Assembly: GCA_965263375.1 (NCBI GenBank)
Contig: OZ253669.1
Location: forward strand, 806,001-870,000
Reading direction: 5' to 3'
From: JAJFFW01 sp965263375
Lineage (GTDB): Bacteria > Pseudomonadota > Alphaproteobacteria > Caulobacterales > Parvularculaceae
DNA length: 64,000 bases
The notes beneath the pieces are model-generated. The model ran no database searches. It saw only the letters and a program-made list of their open reading frames with translations, and had not been told where the DNA came from. The stretch's first letter is position 1; each line of letters begins with the position of its first letter. A program made the translations under genes and the position numbers. This document shows positions 1-9,245 of this stretch, piece after piece.

Positions 1-131
1 AGACTCATGAGGGTGTGATTTGTTCCATCTTTTGTGCAATAAATTTTTCTAAAACGAAATTTATTCCGATTGGCGCATGTTGCTTGATATGCTATCGTTA
101 TAAGGTTTTTACAATATTTTATGTTCGCTAG

Positions 132-728
132 ATGTCAAAACTTTTTCAAGCCTTTGTGTTAAACGAACCCGCGGTTCGCCGTGTGGTTGCGCGTTATGTC
201 GTGCGAACTGAAGACATTGATGATTTAACTCAGGAAACTTTTTTGAAGTGCTTTGCTGCGGAGATGAAAACTGAAATTCGTGACCCAAAGGCATTCTTGT
301 TAAGAGTTGCAAGGAATACTGCGCTTACGGAAGTAAAAAGAAAATCCCGTATAATGACTGATTATCTGGAAGATTCCGATGTTCTAGAAGTATGTGAAGA
401 TGAAACTCAATTTTCGGCAGAGCGAGAGCTTGATGACCGACAGAAGTTGAGTATTTTAGCAAAATCAGTTGCAAGTTTACCGGCTGATAGCCAGCAAGCA
501 TTTTTGATGCGAAAAATGGAGGGCTTAAAGTACCGGCAAATTGCGTTGCGATTGAACCTTCCGTTGGCCACAGTGCACAGGCTGATAGCAAAAGCTATTG
601 TCCATTGTTCGACAGCTTTTCGCGAGCATGGATATGATGCTGCGGACATTGGAATTGTGGATATTAAAAAATCAAACCGATCAGTCGCAAAGGTTCTACC
701 GAAGAGCCGATTGAACATTGAGGACTGA
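132..728 (+). CDS. FecI-type ECF sigma factor
   Basis: This gene encodes a 198-residue extracytoplasmic-function sigma factor. Region 2 lies at about residues 10-70 and includes DIDDLTQETF at 28-37; region 4 lies at about 116-160 and includes the helix-turn-helix segment YRQIALRLNLPLATVHRLI. The gene is followed at once by a FecR-like anti-sigma gene and then by a TonB receptor with an STN domain, the classic arrangement for cell-surface signalling (established for FecIRA). By inference it activates the receptor gene at 2007 when the receptor binds its ligand. The ATG at 132 has no obvious Shine-Dalgarno sequence. The protein is ordinary in length, and the signal sensed (siderophore, sugar or other) cannot be told. 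Confidence 0.92.
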   Translation: MSKLFQAFVLNEPAVRRVVARYVVRTEDIDDLTQETFLKCFAAEMKTEIRDPKAFLLRVARNTALTEVKRKSRIMTDYLEDSDVLEVCEDETQFSAERELDDRQKLSILAKSVASLPADSQQAFLMRKMEGLKYRQIALRLNLPLATVHRLIAKAIVHCSTAFREHGYDAADIGIVDIKKSNRSVAKVLPKSRLNIED

Positions 729-732
729 TGGT

Positions 733-1779
733 ATGTCAGACGAGCGCAAGGTTTTGCCCATGCCCAATATGAGAGAAATTTTAGCCGAAGCTGGTGAATG
801 GCTAGTTCGGCTTGATGATGAGGATGTAACGGCGAAAGACTATGAAGAGTTTTTGAAGTGGCGCGGGAAAAGTGATCAGCATCTAGAAGCGTTTGAACGG
901 CTAAGTGCGGATTGGAAAGCGTTTGATCAGCTTGAAATGCTTAATGATTATGCCGCCTCCGTCGATAGCGACATTATTAATCAATCTAGTTTTGTAAATA
1001 CAAAGCGCCGTTGGTTCATTGGTATGGCTGCCTCTGCTGCTATCGTTTCAATTGCAGCAGTCTTATCAGTGCAGCAATTTGGTTTATCCAATGGGGAACG
1101 GGGCAGCTTTCAAACTGCAATCGGTGAACGCAAGACGGTCAACCTTGCTGATGGAACATTGGTTGAGTTAAACACAAATTCTATCATTGAGGCGAATTAT
1201 TCAAAGTCAATGCGTGAAGTTCGCCTTGTACAAGGAGAAGCGTTTTTTGAAATTGCACGGAATCCGAACCGACCGTTTTCTGTGTTGGCGGGTAATGGTG
1301 TTGTAACAGCGCTTGGTACGTCGTTTACCGTGAGAGTGCGTGAAAAAAGCGTTGATGTTCTTGTCACTGAAGGGCGCGTACAGTTGGCGGCAAATGTCTT
1401 GGGAAAATCAGGCGAAGCATCTGAGGCAAGAACGCAAAATTCTTTGCAAAAACTGGAGCTTGATGCAGGACAAGATGCGATTATTAATCACCAGGTAGAA
1501 CATATTGGAGAGCTAGACCCTAAATCGCTTACACGAAGGTTGGCCTGGCGAAATGGTGTACTTTCCTTTGATGGGCAGCCTTTATCTGAGGTTGTTGCAG
1601 ATATGAGTCGATATACCCAAATTCGTATTGAAATTGATGATGACGAATTGCGTAAGCTCCCCGTTGATGGCCATTTTCGAATTGGCGAAATTGAATCAAT
1701 GCTCGAAGCCCTTGTGCTAATGGCGGATATTAAGGTTGAACGGATTGGAACAAGCCACGTTCGACTATCAAGAGGCTAA
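733..1779 (+). CDS. FecR-type transmembrane anti-sigma regulator
   Basis: This is a FecR-family inner-membrane protein of about 348 residues. The N-terminal cytoplasmic DUF4880 region (about 15-60, WLVRLDDEDVTAKDYEEF) would contact the sigma factor. One membrane helix follows (about 95-115, WFIGMAASAAIVSIAAVL), then a periplasmic FecR domain (about 125-240, with GERKTVNLADGT and VVTALGTSFTV) and a C-terminal DUF4974/STN-like segment. I start it at ATG 733, four bases after the sigma-factor stop; a TTG in frame at 718 would overlap that gene but looks less likely. It should relay a signal from the periplasmic STN domain of the receptor encoded downstream to the FecI-like sigma factor. Confidence 0.9.
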   Translation: MSDERKVLPMPNMREILAEAGEWLVRLDDEDVTAKDYEEFLKWRGKSDQHLEAFERLSADWKAFDQLEMLNDYAASVDSDIINQSSFVNTKRRWFIGMAASAAIVSIAAVLSVQQFGLSNGERGSFQTAIGERKTVNLADGTLVELNTNSIIEANYSKSMREVRLVQGEAFFEIARNPNRPFSVLAGNGVVTALGTSFTVRVREKSVDVLVTEGRVQLAANVLGKSGEASEARTQNSLQKLELDAGQDAIINHQVEHIGELDPKSLTRRLAWRNGVLSFDGQPLSEVVADMSRYTQIRIEIDDDELRKLPVDGHFRIGEIESMLEALVLMADIKVERIGTSHVRLSRG

Positions 1780-2006
1780 GAAAGTTGATGATTAATTTAT
1801 CACTTGAAAAAGCGGAGGTGAGGGCAAAAAATTCGCTAATCAGCTGGCTGAAGACCAGCAATAATTTAAAAAAAAAGCGAAGAGGATCATCTTTTTATGA
1901 AAAAGGATGTGTTTTTGGGGATGGAAATGGAACAGCAGGCTGCTTCGATAGTCCTTATATGTAAGGCCGGCATAAATTCGCGATTGCGTGCTGACAGACC
2001 GGTGCG

Positions 2007-4454
2007 ATGATTGAGGAGATGAAGTGGAAGCAAGCTGGGGCTGGGCTCGCGTGTGCGGTTGCCGTGCTCTTGGGTTCCGCATCTATGGTGCGTGCACAGG
2101 AATTTCTAGAGCGATATGATTTTCATATTCAAGAATATACTCTTGGTCAGGCTCTAAAAGAGTTTGTTCAGCTTACAAACGCTCAACTTATACTTCCTCA
2201 TGACTTAGCAGGTGAGACGGGAATAAATCCCGTTGTTGGTCAGTACACAATAGAAGAAGCCCTCATTGAGTTAATGGAGGGAACAGAGTTTTCCGGCGGC
2301 CTTACTAGTGGCGGGGTGATTGTGATCTCGCTTCACAAAAAAGAAAGTCCAGAGGACCGGGAGGCGAATATGAAAGAAAACTTAAAAAGATCACTGTTAA
2401 GCGGTATTGCTGCAGTCTTTTTTGGATCAAGCGGAGCGCATGCTCAAACTGAAGTTATAGATGGAGAGTTGGCTGAAACTAAAAGCGATGAAATAATCGT
2501 ATCGGCGCGTCGGAGAGAAGAGTCACTTCTGAATGTTCCGGAGTCTATAACAGTTTTTGATGCTCAAGCGATTGAAGATTTAGAAATTCGTCAAATATCT
2601 GATTTTGCACGATTGACCCCAGGGGTGAATGTCCAGCAAGGTTTTACGGCTGGTGATCGTCCTTTGCTAGCGTTCCGCGGAATTGGGGCGTTTGGCGGTA
2701 CGGCGCCAGCACTCATCATCCTGTCGGATGGAGTTTATTCACCTTTCGGTGAACCGCTTCGCGCGCAGTTATTCGATGTTGAACGTATTGAAGTTGTTAA
2801 GGGACCACAAGGATCAATTTACGGAAGGGACACAATTGGCGGCGTTATAAATGTTGTAACAAAGCGTCCAGGTAATGAATATGAAGTTCGTATGCAGGGG
2901 GCTTATGAACCTACTTCCAATGAGAAATCCTTTGCCGCAGCGGTTAATATTCCTCTCGTTGAAGACAAATTAGCGGCTCGCGTATCAGGGCAATATCTAG
3001 ACTCCGATGGATATTTTGATAATGCCTTAGGTTTAGACCACGACACCAGAAAAGAGTATGGCGGTCGCCTTAGGCTATTTGGGACGCCAACGGATACCTT
3101 AACCTTAGATTTCCGTCTCGGCTATAACAAATATGATAATGGCGGATACAATGCCAGTTTCTTTGCTGCTGATGATGACACGACTATTGAAGATGTTGGT
3201 GTGCTGAATGCGGTAAACCTGGCAGAGGGGTTCAGAAGGCGCGATGTCTTTGATGTTGCCCTAAGGGCGGATCTTGATCTTGGTTTTGCTGAATTAACTT
3301 CATTGACTCAGTTCGTTGATGCAGAAAACGAGCTATTCCAAGATGCTGATTTAGGCCTAGCCCCTGGATTAGAGCTTACCCGGCTTAGCGTGAATGTCGA
3401 TCGTAATTTTTCACATGAATTTCGCCTTGTTTCTCCGGGAGACAAGCGCTTCCGCTGGATAATTGGCGCGTTCTATGAAAACGGCGATTTTGACTTTTCG
3501 GCGGTTGACACGGAAATTTCGATTCCGCTGGGGCAATTGTCGGATTCTGCGAATGAGGTGGATACAGAGCGTTACTCAGTATTTGGTCAGGTCGATTTCG
3601 ACTTAACAGATAGACTGACATTTAGTGCGGCCTTGCGGTATGATGATGATACGCGTGACCAGACAATTTTACGTCCAGCTCAGAGCACTCAGTCAATCGG
3701 TTTTGATCGGGTTACGCCTAAAATTTCGCTGACCTACAGCGCCACTGATGAAATAAGTTTGTATGCAACTTATGCAGAAGGGTTTCGCAGTGGTGGGTTC
3801 GATGCGACAACTGCTCTACCTTTTGAGACGGAGCAGCTGAAAAGTTATGAAGTTGGCGTAAAAGCGAACCTGTTTGATAACCGCGTATTCGCAACAGTCG
3901 CTGGTTATCGAATTTCTCTGACTGACCAGCAGTTAAGCGCCCTGACAACAAACCCTCAATCTGGGGCGCTAACGACAACAACGGTTAACTTGGGAGAGAG
4001 CCGTACCTATGGGATGGAGCTTGCTGTTCAGGCCCGAGTTGCAGATGGTTTCGACGTAAATTTAGGTTTTGATCTATTGAATCCAGAAATTCTGGCTTCT
4101 CCAACGCCAACGGCGGTTGGAAACCGAACGCAACTTTCAACAGAGTATACAATCAATGTTGGTGCGCAGTATCACTATGAAATTTCCGATGAAATTGGGA
4201 TTTTGAGCCGCATTGACTATTATCGACAAGGCACTCAGTATTGGAATGATGCAAATACCCTTAGTCAAGATCCTTATGGAGTGCTTGCTGCACGCATTGC
4301 ATTGGAAACTGACAGATGGACTCTAGCCGTCTCGGGAGACAATATACTTGATAAGGTGTATAATGATCAAATATTCGAATTTGCTCCGGGGCTAAACGCT
4401 GTATATCCAGGCCTTCCTGCACGTTGGCGCGTTACGGGAACGGTAAGGTTCTAA
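2007..4454 (+). CDS. TonB-dependent receptor with N-terminal STN signalling domain
   Basis: This gene encodes an 815-residue outer-membrane receptor. A signal peptide (1-30, ending MVRAQ) is followed by an STN domain (about 36-110), which in this class contacts FecR. A TonB-box-like segment (DEIIVSARR, 161-169), a plug (about 175-280, with ERIEVVKGPQGSIYGRDTIG) and a beta-barrel ending in an aromatic residue (VTGTVRF) complete it. Oddly, residues 122-147 (MKENLKRSLLSGIAAVFFG, then a short run ending AHAQ) look like a second complete signal peptide between STN and plug, as if an STN module had been fused upstream of an intact receptor precursor. The fecIR pair just upstream supports transducer function. 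The substrate is unknown; the SDR and thiolase genes downstream hint at a carbon source rather than iron, but only weakly. Confidence 0.93.
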   Translation: MIEEMKWKQAGAGLACAVAVLLGSASMVRAQEFLERYDFHIQEYTLGQALKEFVQLTNAQLILPHDLAGETGINPVVGQYTIEEALIELMEGTEFSGGLTSGGVIVISLHKKESPEDREANMKENLKRSLLSGIAAVFFGSSGAHAQTEVIDGELAETKSDEIIVSARRREESLLNVPESITVFDAQAIEDLEIRQISDFARLTPGVNVQQGFTAGDRPLLAFRGIGAFGGTAPALIILSDGVYSPFGEPLRAQLFDVERIEVVKGPQGSIYGRDTIGGVINVVTKRPGNEYEVRMQGAYEPTSNEKSFAAAVNIPLVEDKLAARVSGQYLDSDGYFDNALGLDHDTRKEYGGRLRLFGTPTDTLTLDFRLGYNKYDNGGYNASFFAADDDTTIEDVGVLNAVNLAEGFRRRDVFDVALRADLDLGFAELTSLTQFVDAENELFQDADLGLAPGLELTRLSVNVDRNFSHEFRLVSPGDKRFRWIIGAFYENGDFDFSAVDTEISIPLGQLSDSANEVDTERYSVFGQVDFDLTDRLTFSAALRYDDDTRDQTILRPAQSTQSIGFDRVTPKISLTYSATDEISLYATYAEGFRSGGFDATTALPFETEQLKSYEVGVKANLFDNRVFATVAGYRISLTDQQLSALTTNPQSGALTTTTVNLGESRTYGMELAVQARVADGFDVNLGFDLLNPEILASPTPTAVGNRTQLSTEYTINVGAQYHYEISDEIGILSRIDYYRQGTQYWNDANTLSQDPYGVLAARIALETDRWTLAVSGDNILDKVYNDQIFEFAPGLNAVYPGLPARWRVTGTVRF

Positions 4455-4472
4455 ACTAGATCACGACTTTAT

Positions 4473-4529
4473 CCCGGCTCTGGATTGGTATGGTAACTGA
4501 TGACCATATGCTCTAGGGCCGGGTTTTTT
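4473..4529 (+). terminator. Rho-independent terminator after the TonB receptor gene
   Basis: The stem CCCGGCTCT (4473-4481) pairs with AGGGCCGGG (4515-4523), with one G:U pair, around a loop of about 33 bases, and is followed by TTTTTT (4524-4529). It lies 18 bases past the receptor stop codon. Confidence 0.75.
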
Positions 4530-4633
4530 ATTTCTATAGAATTTTCTCTGCAGGTGTCGGCCATAAAAAATGATGGCTGCGTTATTGGGATTTTTCTGCC
4601 GAACTAAGCGAGCGAAAGAAAAAGGGAATCGTC

Positions 4634-5395
4634 ATGGAACTTAAAAATGTTTCAACAATCATTACTGGCGGAGCTTCAGGGTTGGGTTTTGCGACAGCTG
4701 AAAAATTCGTCCAGGCGGGGGCGAAAGTCGCCATCTTCGATGTAAATGAAGACGTGGGGACAGCTTCTGCGCAAAAAATTGGGGCTTCTTTTTTTAAAGT
4801 CGACGCGACCTGTGACGCGGCAATGATTTCAGGGGTTAACGCCGCTGAAGGCCAAAACGGTGTTGCCAGAGTCCTTGTCAACTGCGCTGGAATTGGTATC
4901 GCCGTAAAAACGGTTGGACGCGATGCTGAATATCATCCGCTAGATGAGTTCGCTAAAGTTATAAATGTCAATCTGCTTGGCACCTTTAATGCGATCTCCA
5001 AGTTTGCTGCAAATTTAAGCAAAGCGGACCCAATCGGTGAAGAACGCGGCATTATTATTAACACGGCTAGCGTCGCCGCCTTTGACGGCCAGATCGGCCA
5101 AGCCGCCTATTCCGCTTCTAAGGGCGGCGTTGTCGGAATGACATTGCCAATCGCACGTGATCTATCGCGTTATGGCATCCGCGTTTGCACGATTGCGCCG
5201 GGTATATTTTGGACGCCCATGCTGGACGGGCTGTCGGAAGAAGCAAAAAAATCTTTGCATGCTCAAGTTCCTTTTCCAAGTCGCCTTGGTCAGCCTAGTG
5301 AATACGCAACCCTTGCCGAGAGCATCGTTGTGAACCCTATGTTAAATGGTGAAACCATTCGTCTCGACGGCGCTATTCGGATGGCGCCGAAGTAA
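4634..5395 (+). CDS. SDR dehydrogenase, 3-hydroxyacyl-CoA dehydrogenase type II-like
   Basis: This 253-residue protein belongs to the short-chain dehydrogenase/reductase superfamily. It has the NAD-binding motif TGGASGLG near residue 11, an N-C-A-G motif (VNCAGIG), the catalytic Ser (INTASVAAF) and the Y-x3-K pair (YSASKGG). Overall it resembles HSD10-type 3-hydroxyacyl-CoA dehydrogenases (QIGQAAYSASKGGVVGMTLP and a C-terminal GETIRLDGAIRMAPK). An AAGGGA ribosome-binding site precedes ATG 4634. A thiolase gene follows 55 bases downstream on the same strand, so the pair could carry out the last two steps of a beta-oxidation cycle. Specificity for fatty, branched-chain or steroid acyl-CoA cannot be assigned. 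Confidence 0.88.
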   Translation: MELKNVSTIITGGASGLGFATAEKFVQAGAKVAIFDVNEDVGTASAQKIGASFFKVDATCDAAMISGVNAAEGQNGVARVLVNCAGIGIAVKTVGRDAEYHPLDEFAKVINVNLLGTFNAISKFAANLSKADPIGEERGIIINTASVAAFDGQIGQAAYSASKGGVVGMTLPIARDLSRYGIRVCTIAPGIFWTPMLDGLSEEAKKSLHAQVPFPSRLGQPSEYATLAESIVVNPMLNGETIRLDGAIRMAPK

Positions 5396-5450
5396 TGGCG
5401 AACATGCCTGACCGTTCCAATTATCCCAACATAAATTATAGGAAACTAAA

Positions 5451-6611
5451 ATGGCTGAAGCTTATATCGTTGCAGCCGTGCGCACGCCTGGCGGGCGTCG
5501 CAACGGCGTTCTTTCGCAATGGCATCCAGTTGATTTGTCTGCGGAAACTTTAAATGCAATAGTTGACAGATCTGGGGTCGATCCGATGGCCATAGATGAT
5601 GTCATCATGGGCTGCGTTACCCAGGGCGGTGAGCAAGGATTTCAGGTTGGACGGAATGCCGTGCTTGCCTCAAAGCTTCCCGAAAGCGTTCCCGCCGTCA
5701 GCATTGACCGCCAGTGCGGCTCGTCGCAGCAATCTATCCACTTTGCCGCCCAGGCAATTATGTCCGGCACGCAAGATCTCGTCATTGCTGCAGGCGTAGA
5801 GTCCATGACGCGTGTGCCAATGGGCGCGACGTCAAGTTTATTTCACGATGCGGATCTTGGCGGGTACAAAAGCCCAAGGCTGGAAGAAAAATACCCAGGC
5901 ATTCAATTTTCGCAGTTTATTGGTGCTGAGATGATTGCGAAAAAGTATAATTTCGCTCGTGAAGACCTGGACGCTTTTGCGCTTGATAGCCATAAACGCG
6001 CTGCAGCGGCGACAAAAGAAAATGCTTTTGAAGCTGAACTTGTTCCTCTTAAAATTGATGATGGTGTCCATAAAACCGATGAGGGCATTCGCTATGACGC
6101 CTCGATGGAAAGTATCGGCGCCGTTAAAACGATCCAAGAGGATTGGCTTATTTCCGCCGCGACAGCTAGTCAAATCTGTGATGGCGCATCCGCTGTTTTG
6201 CTGGCCTCAGAACAAGCGGTTAAAAGCCATAATCTGACGCCCCTCGCGCGTATCCATAATTTGACCGTAACAGCGGGCGACCCAGTAATCATGTTGGAAG
6301 AACCTCTGTTTGCAACAGATCGTGCATTGTTGCGTACTGGGATGAAAATTACAGATATTGATCTTTATGAAGTCAATGAAGCCTTTGCACCGGTGCCTCT
6401 TGCTTGGCTAGAGCATATAAAGGCAGACCCGGCAAAACTAAATGTACATGGTGGCGCTATTGCCCTTGGACATCCTTTAGGCGCTAGCGGCTGCAAACTG
6501 ATGGCAACACTCGTTCACGCTTTAAAACGGCACAAAAAGCGCTACGGGCTACAAACGATGTGCGAGGGTGGTGGTATTGCAAATGTGACGATTGTTGAGG
6601 CTCTTCACTAG
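5451..6611 (+). CDS. Acetyl-CoA acyltransferase (thiolase)
   Basis: This is a 386-residue type II thiolase. The nucleophilic Cys is in DRQCGSSQQS, the catalytic His in GGAIALGHPLGASG and the C-terminal Cys in TMCEGGGIAN, so all three active-site elements are present. Thiolases cleave 3-ketoacyl-CoA with CoA or run the reverse condensation; next to an HSD10-like dehydrogenase the degradative direction is more likely. ATG 5451 follows an AGGAAA ribosome-binding site. A small hairpin (GGAGCA/TGCTCC, 6631-6649) lies just past the stop but lacks a good U-tract. Decayed sequence follows. Confidence 0.92.
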   Translation: MAEAYIVAAVRTPGGRRNGVLSQWHPVDLSAETLNAIVDRSGVDPMAIDDVIMGCVTQGGEQGFQVGRNAVLASKLPESVPAVSIDRQCGSSQQSIHFAAQAIMSGTQDLVIAAGVESMTRVPMGATSSLFHDADLGGYKSPRLEEKYPGIQFSQFIGAEMIAKKYNFAREDLDAFALDSHKRAAAATKENAFEAELVPLKIDDGVHKTDEGIRYDASMESIGAVKTIQEDWLISAATASQICDGASAVLLASEQAVKSHNLTPLARIHNLTVTAGDPVIMLEEPLFATDRALLRTGMKITDIDLYEVNEAFAPVPLAWLEHIKADPAKLNVHGGAIALGHPLGASGCKLMATLVHALKRHKKRYGLQTMCEGGGIANVTIVEALH

Positions 6612-7066
6612 TTGTACGCACAAACAGGGGGGAGCAAGTCGTCTGCTCCTCTAATTCGCGCCAGTTTTGGTCAATGCCTGGCAAGGAAAAACTGGAAGCA
6701 AGGAGTATGGTTTAAGGCAGGGCGTATTCGCTACACCGAGGAGTTTAAACGTAAGGCCTGGACCAGATTGCGTATCTCCTTTGTAACCTTTGGCTTGCCG
6801 CTGCTTCGGCGCGTACCAAGGCCGTTCGTGATAATTTGGACAAGATCTAAAACGATCTGATTTTCGGTAACGACAGGTGTTGAGGATTAACAGGAGAGCG
6901 TTTGGAAGGATTAAGCAGTAAATCCTACGAATCTCGACTGGCTAACAATAAGTCGCGCAAACCTTGCCACAGACGAAAAGCCAAACGCTTACACGCAAAT
7001 CCGGCTATCTTTCGCGAATCTGACAGGGTTGTCATTAAAGTCCCTTTTACATAAGCAATGATTAGA
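6612..7066. other. Decayed intergenic stretch
   Basis: No convincing intact gene lies here. An 8-bp inverted repeat (CCAGTTTT at 6661-6668, AAAACTGG at 6687-6694) is present. A short plus-strand reading at about 6727-6756 gives RYTEEFKRKA, which resembles the start of IS3-type OrfA transposases, but the following residues do not continue that family in any frame I could read. This could be a transposase relic or chance. The minus strand of 6925-7066 has an open frame with no recognisable family. Confidence 0.3.
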
Positions 7067-7466
7067 TTATTCAACCGGCGTTCCAGTGGCGCCAACATCA
7101 AGGACCGGCGCGGCGTCGAGATCTTCTGCATCAAGAAGTCCTGTTGTGCTCTCAAGCGTGGCGACGAGAAATAATTGTTCCCAAGTCTCCAGTTTAGCAA
7201 AGACTTATTTCGAAACGCGCCTGAAGGCAGTCGGGTGCATTACCCATCGTTTTTAAACCGTGATCAGTGAGCTCATTATAAATTCGACGCTTGTCCCTGT
7301 CGTCACGGCGCCAACGGACAAATTCACACTTTTCAAGCTTTATCTATCAGGGGCGTCACCATTGCCTGACTAAGGGAGGCTTCCTTTGCGAGAAAACTTG
7401 GGATTGGGTTATGGGTATCCTTTGTGATCTGTATAAGGATCAAACGCGATAAACTGCGGCTCGCAG
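7067..7466 (-). pseudogene. MarR-family regulator, decayed by frameshifts
   Basis: Reading the minus strand across frames gives clear MarR-family blocks in the right order: LRAAVYR, then SFLAKEASLSQAMVTPLIDK (recognition helix), then LEKCEFVRWRRDDRDKRRIY, then NELTDHGLKTMG, then a tail WEQLFLVATLESTTGLLDAE ending with VLDVGATGTPVE and a stop at 7067-7069. An extra base after IDK (GATAAAGCTTGAA) and at least two further shifts or stops break the frame, and the N-terminal 30-40 residues are missing next to the methyltransferase gene. It therefore cannot make a full regulator. It may once have controlled the neighbouring betaine genes or be a relic of the same family as the intact regulator at 21627. 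Confidence 0.8.
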
Positions 7467-7473
7467 CACTTTG

Positions 7474-8304
7474 TTATTTACAAAAGTGCAGAACGCCCCA
7501 GGTAAGACACCCGCTTTTACCACCGTCGACCCAATGCTGTAAACCACTCAGCATACGATCAATATAAGCTGCGCTAATTCGTGTTGACAGCTGTGAACGC
7601 TTCAGCCTCAACTCGCTGGCTACTTTTGCGTAATGTGTTGAAAGATGCGGGGTTAAGTCTTCAATCGTCACTTCAGTAAAACCAAGCTTGCGAAGCTCGG
7701 TTTGATAAAATTCAAATGACCCTAAATTATCTAAATGGATGCGATCATAAATCGGTTGGAGCGATGATGGATCGTCTATGATATTTGCCTGCATGGGATC
7801 GGTGAAAATAAACTCACCACCTGGGCGCAACACTCGAGCGACCTCGCTTAACACTTTTTTACGGTTGCCTGAATGCAAAATAGCATCTTGTGACCAAACA
7901 ACATCGAAAACACTGTCAAGCTCCGGAATATCTTCAAAAGATCCGTGTCGAACTGTGACCTTGTCGTCAAGGTGTTGTTCAGCTGTGAGTGTCTTATTGC
8001 GGGCATTTTCAACATTCGACAAATTAAGGCATGTCACGTCTGCGCCAAACTCACCGGCCAACACGCGGGCTGCGCCGCCATAGCCAGCGCCGATATCGAG
8101 AACGCGTGCGCCGGGGGCCAAATTTTGAAGTTTCCCAGCCATATGCTGCACTGTTTTATGGCTAGCTTGGCGGATCGTGTCGCCTTCTTCATACAAGCCG
8201 ACATGGATGTCTTCTCCGCCCCAGATTTCTTGATAAAAGGCGTCAGCGTCGGCGCTGTCATAATAGTCTTCAGCGACTTTGGTGAAATTTTCTGTGCTAT
8301 TCAT
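7474..8304 (-). CDS. Sarcosine/dimethylglycine N-methyltransferase
   Basis: This 276-residue class I SAM-dependent methyltransferase has motif I VLDIGAGYGGAARVLA (about 68-83), the post-I acidic region, and WSQDAILHSGNRK followed by RVLRPGGEFIFTDPMQ. These match the SDMT family of halophiles and cyanobacteria, which methylates sarcosine to dimethylglycine and then to glycine betaine using SAM. Its start overlaps the end of the upstream glycine/sarcosine methyltransferase gene by 8 bases, so the two are co-transcribed and translationally coupled. Together they give a complete de novo route from glycine to the osmoprotectant betaine. Only these two family assignments come from the sequence; activity and salt control are inferred. 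Confidence 0.93.
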   Translation of the reverse strand: MNSTENFTKVAEDYYDSADADAFYQEIWGGEDIHVGLYEEGDTIRQASHKTVQHMAGKLQNLAPGARVLDIGAGYGGAARVLAGEFGADVTCLNLSNVENARNKTLTAEQHLDDKVTVRHGSFEDIPELDSVFDVVWSQDAILHSGNRKKVLSEVARVLRPGGEFIFTDPMQANIIDDPSSLQPIYDRIHLDNLGSFEFYQTELRKLGFTEVTIEDLTPHLSTHYAKVASELRLKRSQLSTRISAAYIDRMLSGLQHWVDGGKSGCLTWGVLHFCK

Positions 8305-9148
8305 GGAAGGTTTTCTCCGCTATGTGAACGAAGAAGTCAGGATCATATTCCGCATAGGTTTCTTGAAAATCCCCATACGTCTTAACGCGCTGAAACCCGA
8401 CATCCATGATCAATTTACGTACATAATCCTTACGCAATGGGAACATGTTTAAATGATAAGACGATTGGTCGGGAAAAGAGTATTTAAACCGAGCGAGGCT
8501 TTCGTCTATATATTCCGGTTCAGCAGATACCTGGTCGCCGCAATAATAATATTTGTGTTTGGAGTTAAATCCTATGTCCAGTATCGCGTCATAATTGCGT
8601 TGATCAAGGATTAGTATGCCGTCATGCTTTAATGCGGCGTAAAATTCCGCCAAGGCGCGGCGGCGATCCCGTTCTTTAAATAAATGAGTGAATGAATTTC
8701 CAAGGCATACAATCGCATCAAATTTGCCGTGAAGGTCGCGATTGAGCCAGCGCCAGTCTGCTAAAGCGGTTTGCAAAATAAGACCTTGCTCACGGGCATT
8801 ATCAAAAGCTTTGGATAACATTTGGGCGGACCCATCAACGCTGACCACGTCAAATCCTGCTTTCATGAGTTGAACTGAGTGAAAGCCTGTACCAGTTGCA
8901 ACATCCAACACTTTGGCCTTCCCGCGCGCTTTTAATATATCAATGAAAAACTGGCCTTCGCTTGCTGCACGGGCCTCCCAATCGATAAGAGCGTCCCATT
9001 TCTCTACAAATCCGTGTACATATTCGGCTTTATAGTGATCGGTTTCTCTCACCTGTAGCGGATCGTAGCCATATTCCTGGTTTTTCTTCTCACCTGGAAA
9101 GTTTGCGATGCGATCTTGCTTGGCGTCAGCTTTGGCGCACGAACTCAT
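8297..9148 (-). CDS. Glycine/sarcosine N-methyltransferase
   Basis: This 283-residue methyltransferase matches the GSMT family. It has N-terminal YDPLQVRETDHYKAEYVHGF, motif I VLDVATGTGFHSVQLM (about 80-95), VCLGNSFTHLF, and a C-terminal region with FPDQSSYHLNMFPLRKDY. GSMT uses SAM to convert glycine to sarcosine and then dimethylglycine, the first steps of betaine synthesis. ATG 9148 follows a GAGGT ribosome-binding site seven bases upstream. It is the first gene of a two-gene minus-strand operon with the SDMT gene. The divergent upstream region holds two TTCG-N5-CGAA palindromes that may control it. Consumption of glycine may matter to the glycine riboswitch system at 28.3 kb. Confidence 0.94.
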   Translation of the reverse strand: MSSCAKADAKQDRIANFPGEKKNQEYGYDPLQVRETDHYKAEYVHGFVEKWDALIDWEARAASEGQFFIDILKARGKAKVLDVATGTGFHSVQLMKAGFDVVSVDGSAQMLSKAFDNAREQGLILQTALADWRWLNRDLHGKFDAIVCLGNSFTHLFKERDRRRALAEFYAALKHDGILILDQRNYDAILDIGFNSKHKYYYCGDQVSAEPEYIDESLARFKYSFPDQSSYHLNMFPLRKDYVRKLIMDVGFQRVKTYGDFQETYAEYDPDFFVHIAEKTFHE

Positions 9149-9245
9149 AAATGACCTCAGTTCAATTCACAAAAAGGGCTCTAGACGCTGCATGGAGCGT
9201 TGCGCATGAACCCGCTTAAAGGAATAAAGGCCTTATAGACGATAA

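Noticed and set aside
6727..6756. IS3 OrfA-like RYTEEFKRKA segment
   Set aside because: Only ten residues match and no frame continues the family, so a mobile element is not called.
6925..7200. 91-codon minus-strand frame
   Set aside because: It crosses the decayed MarR gene in a different frame; no family resemblance.
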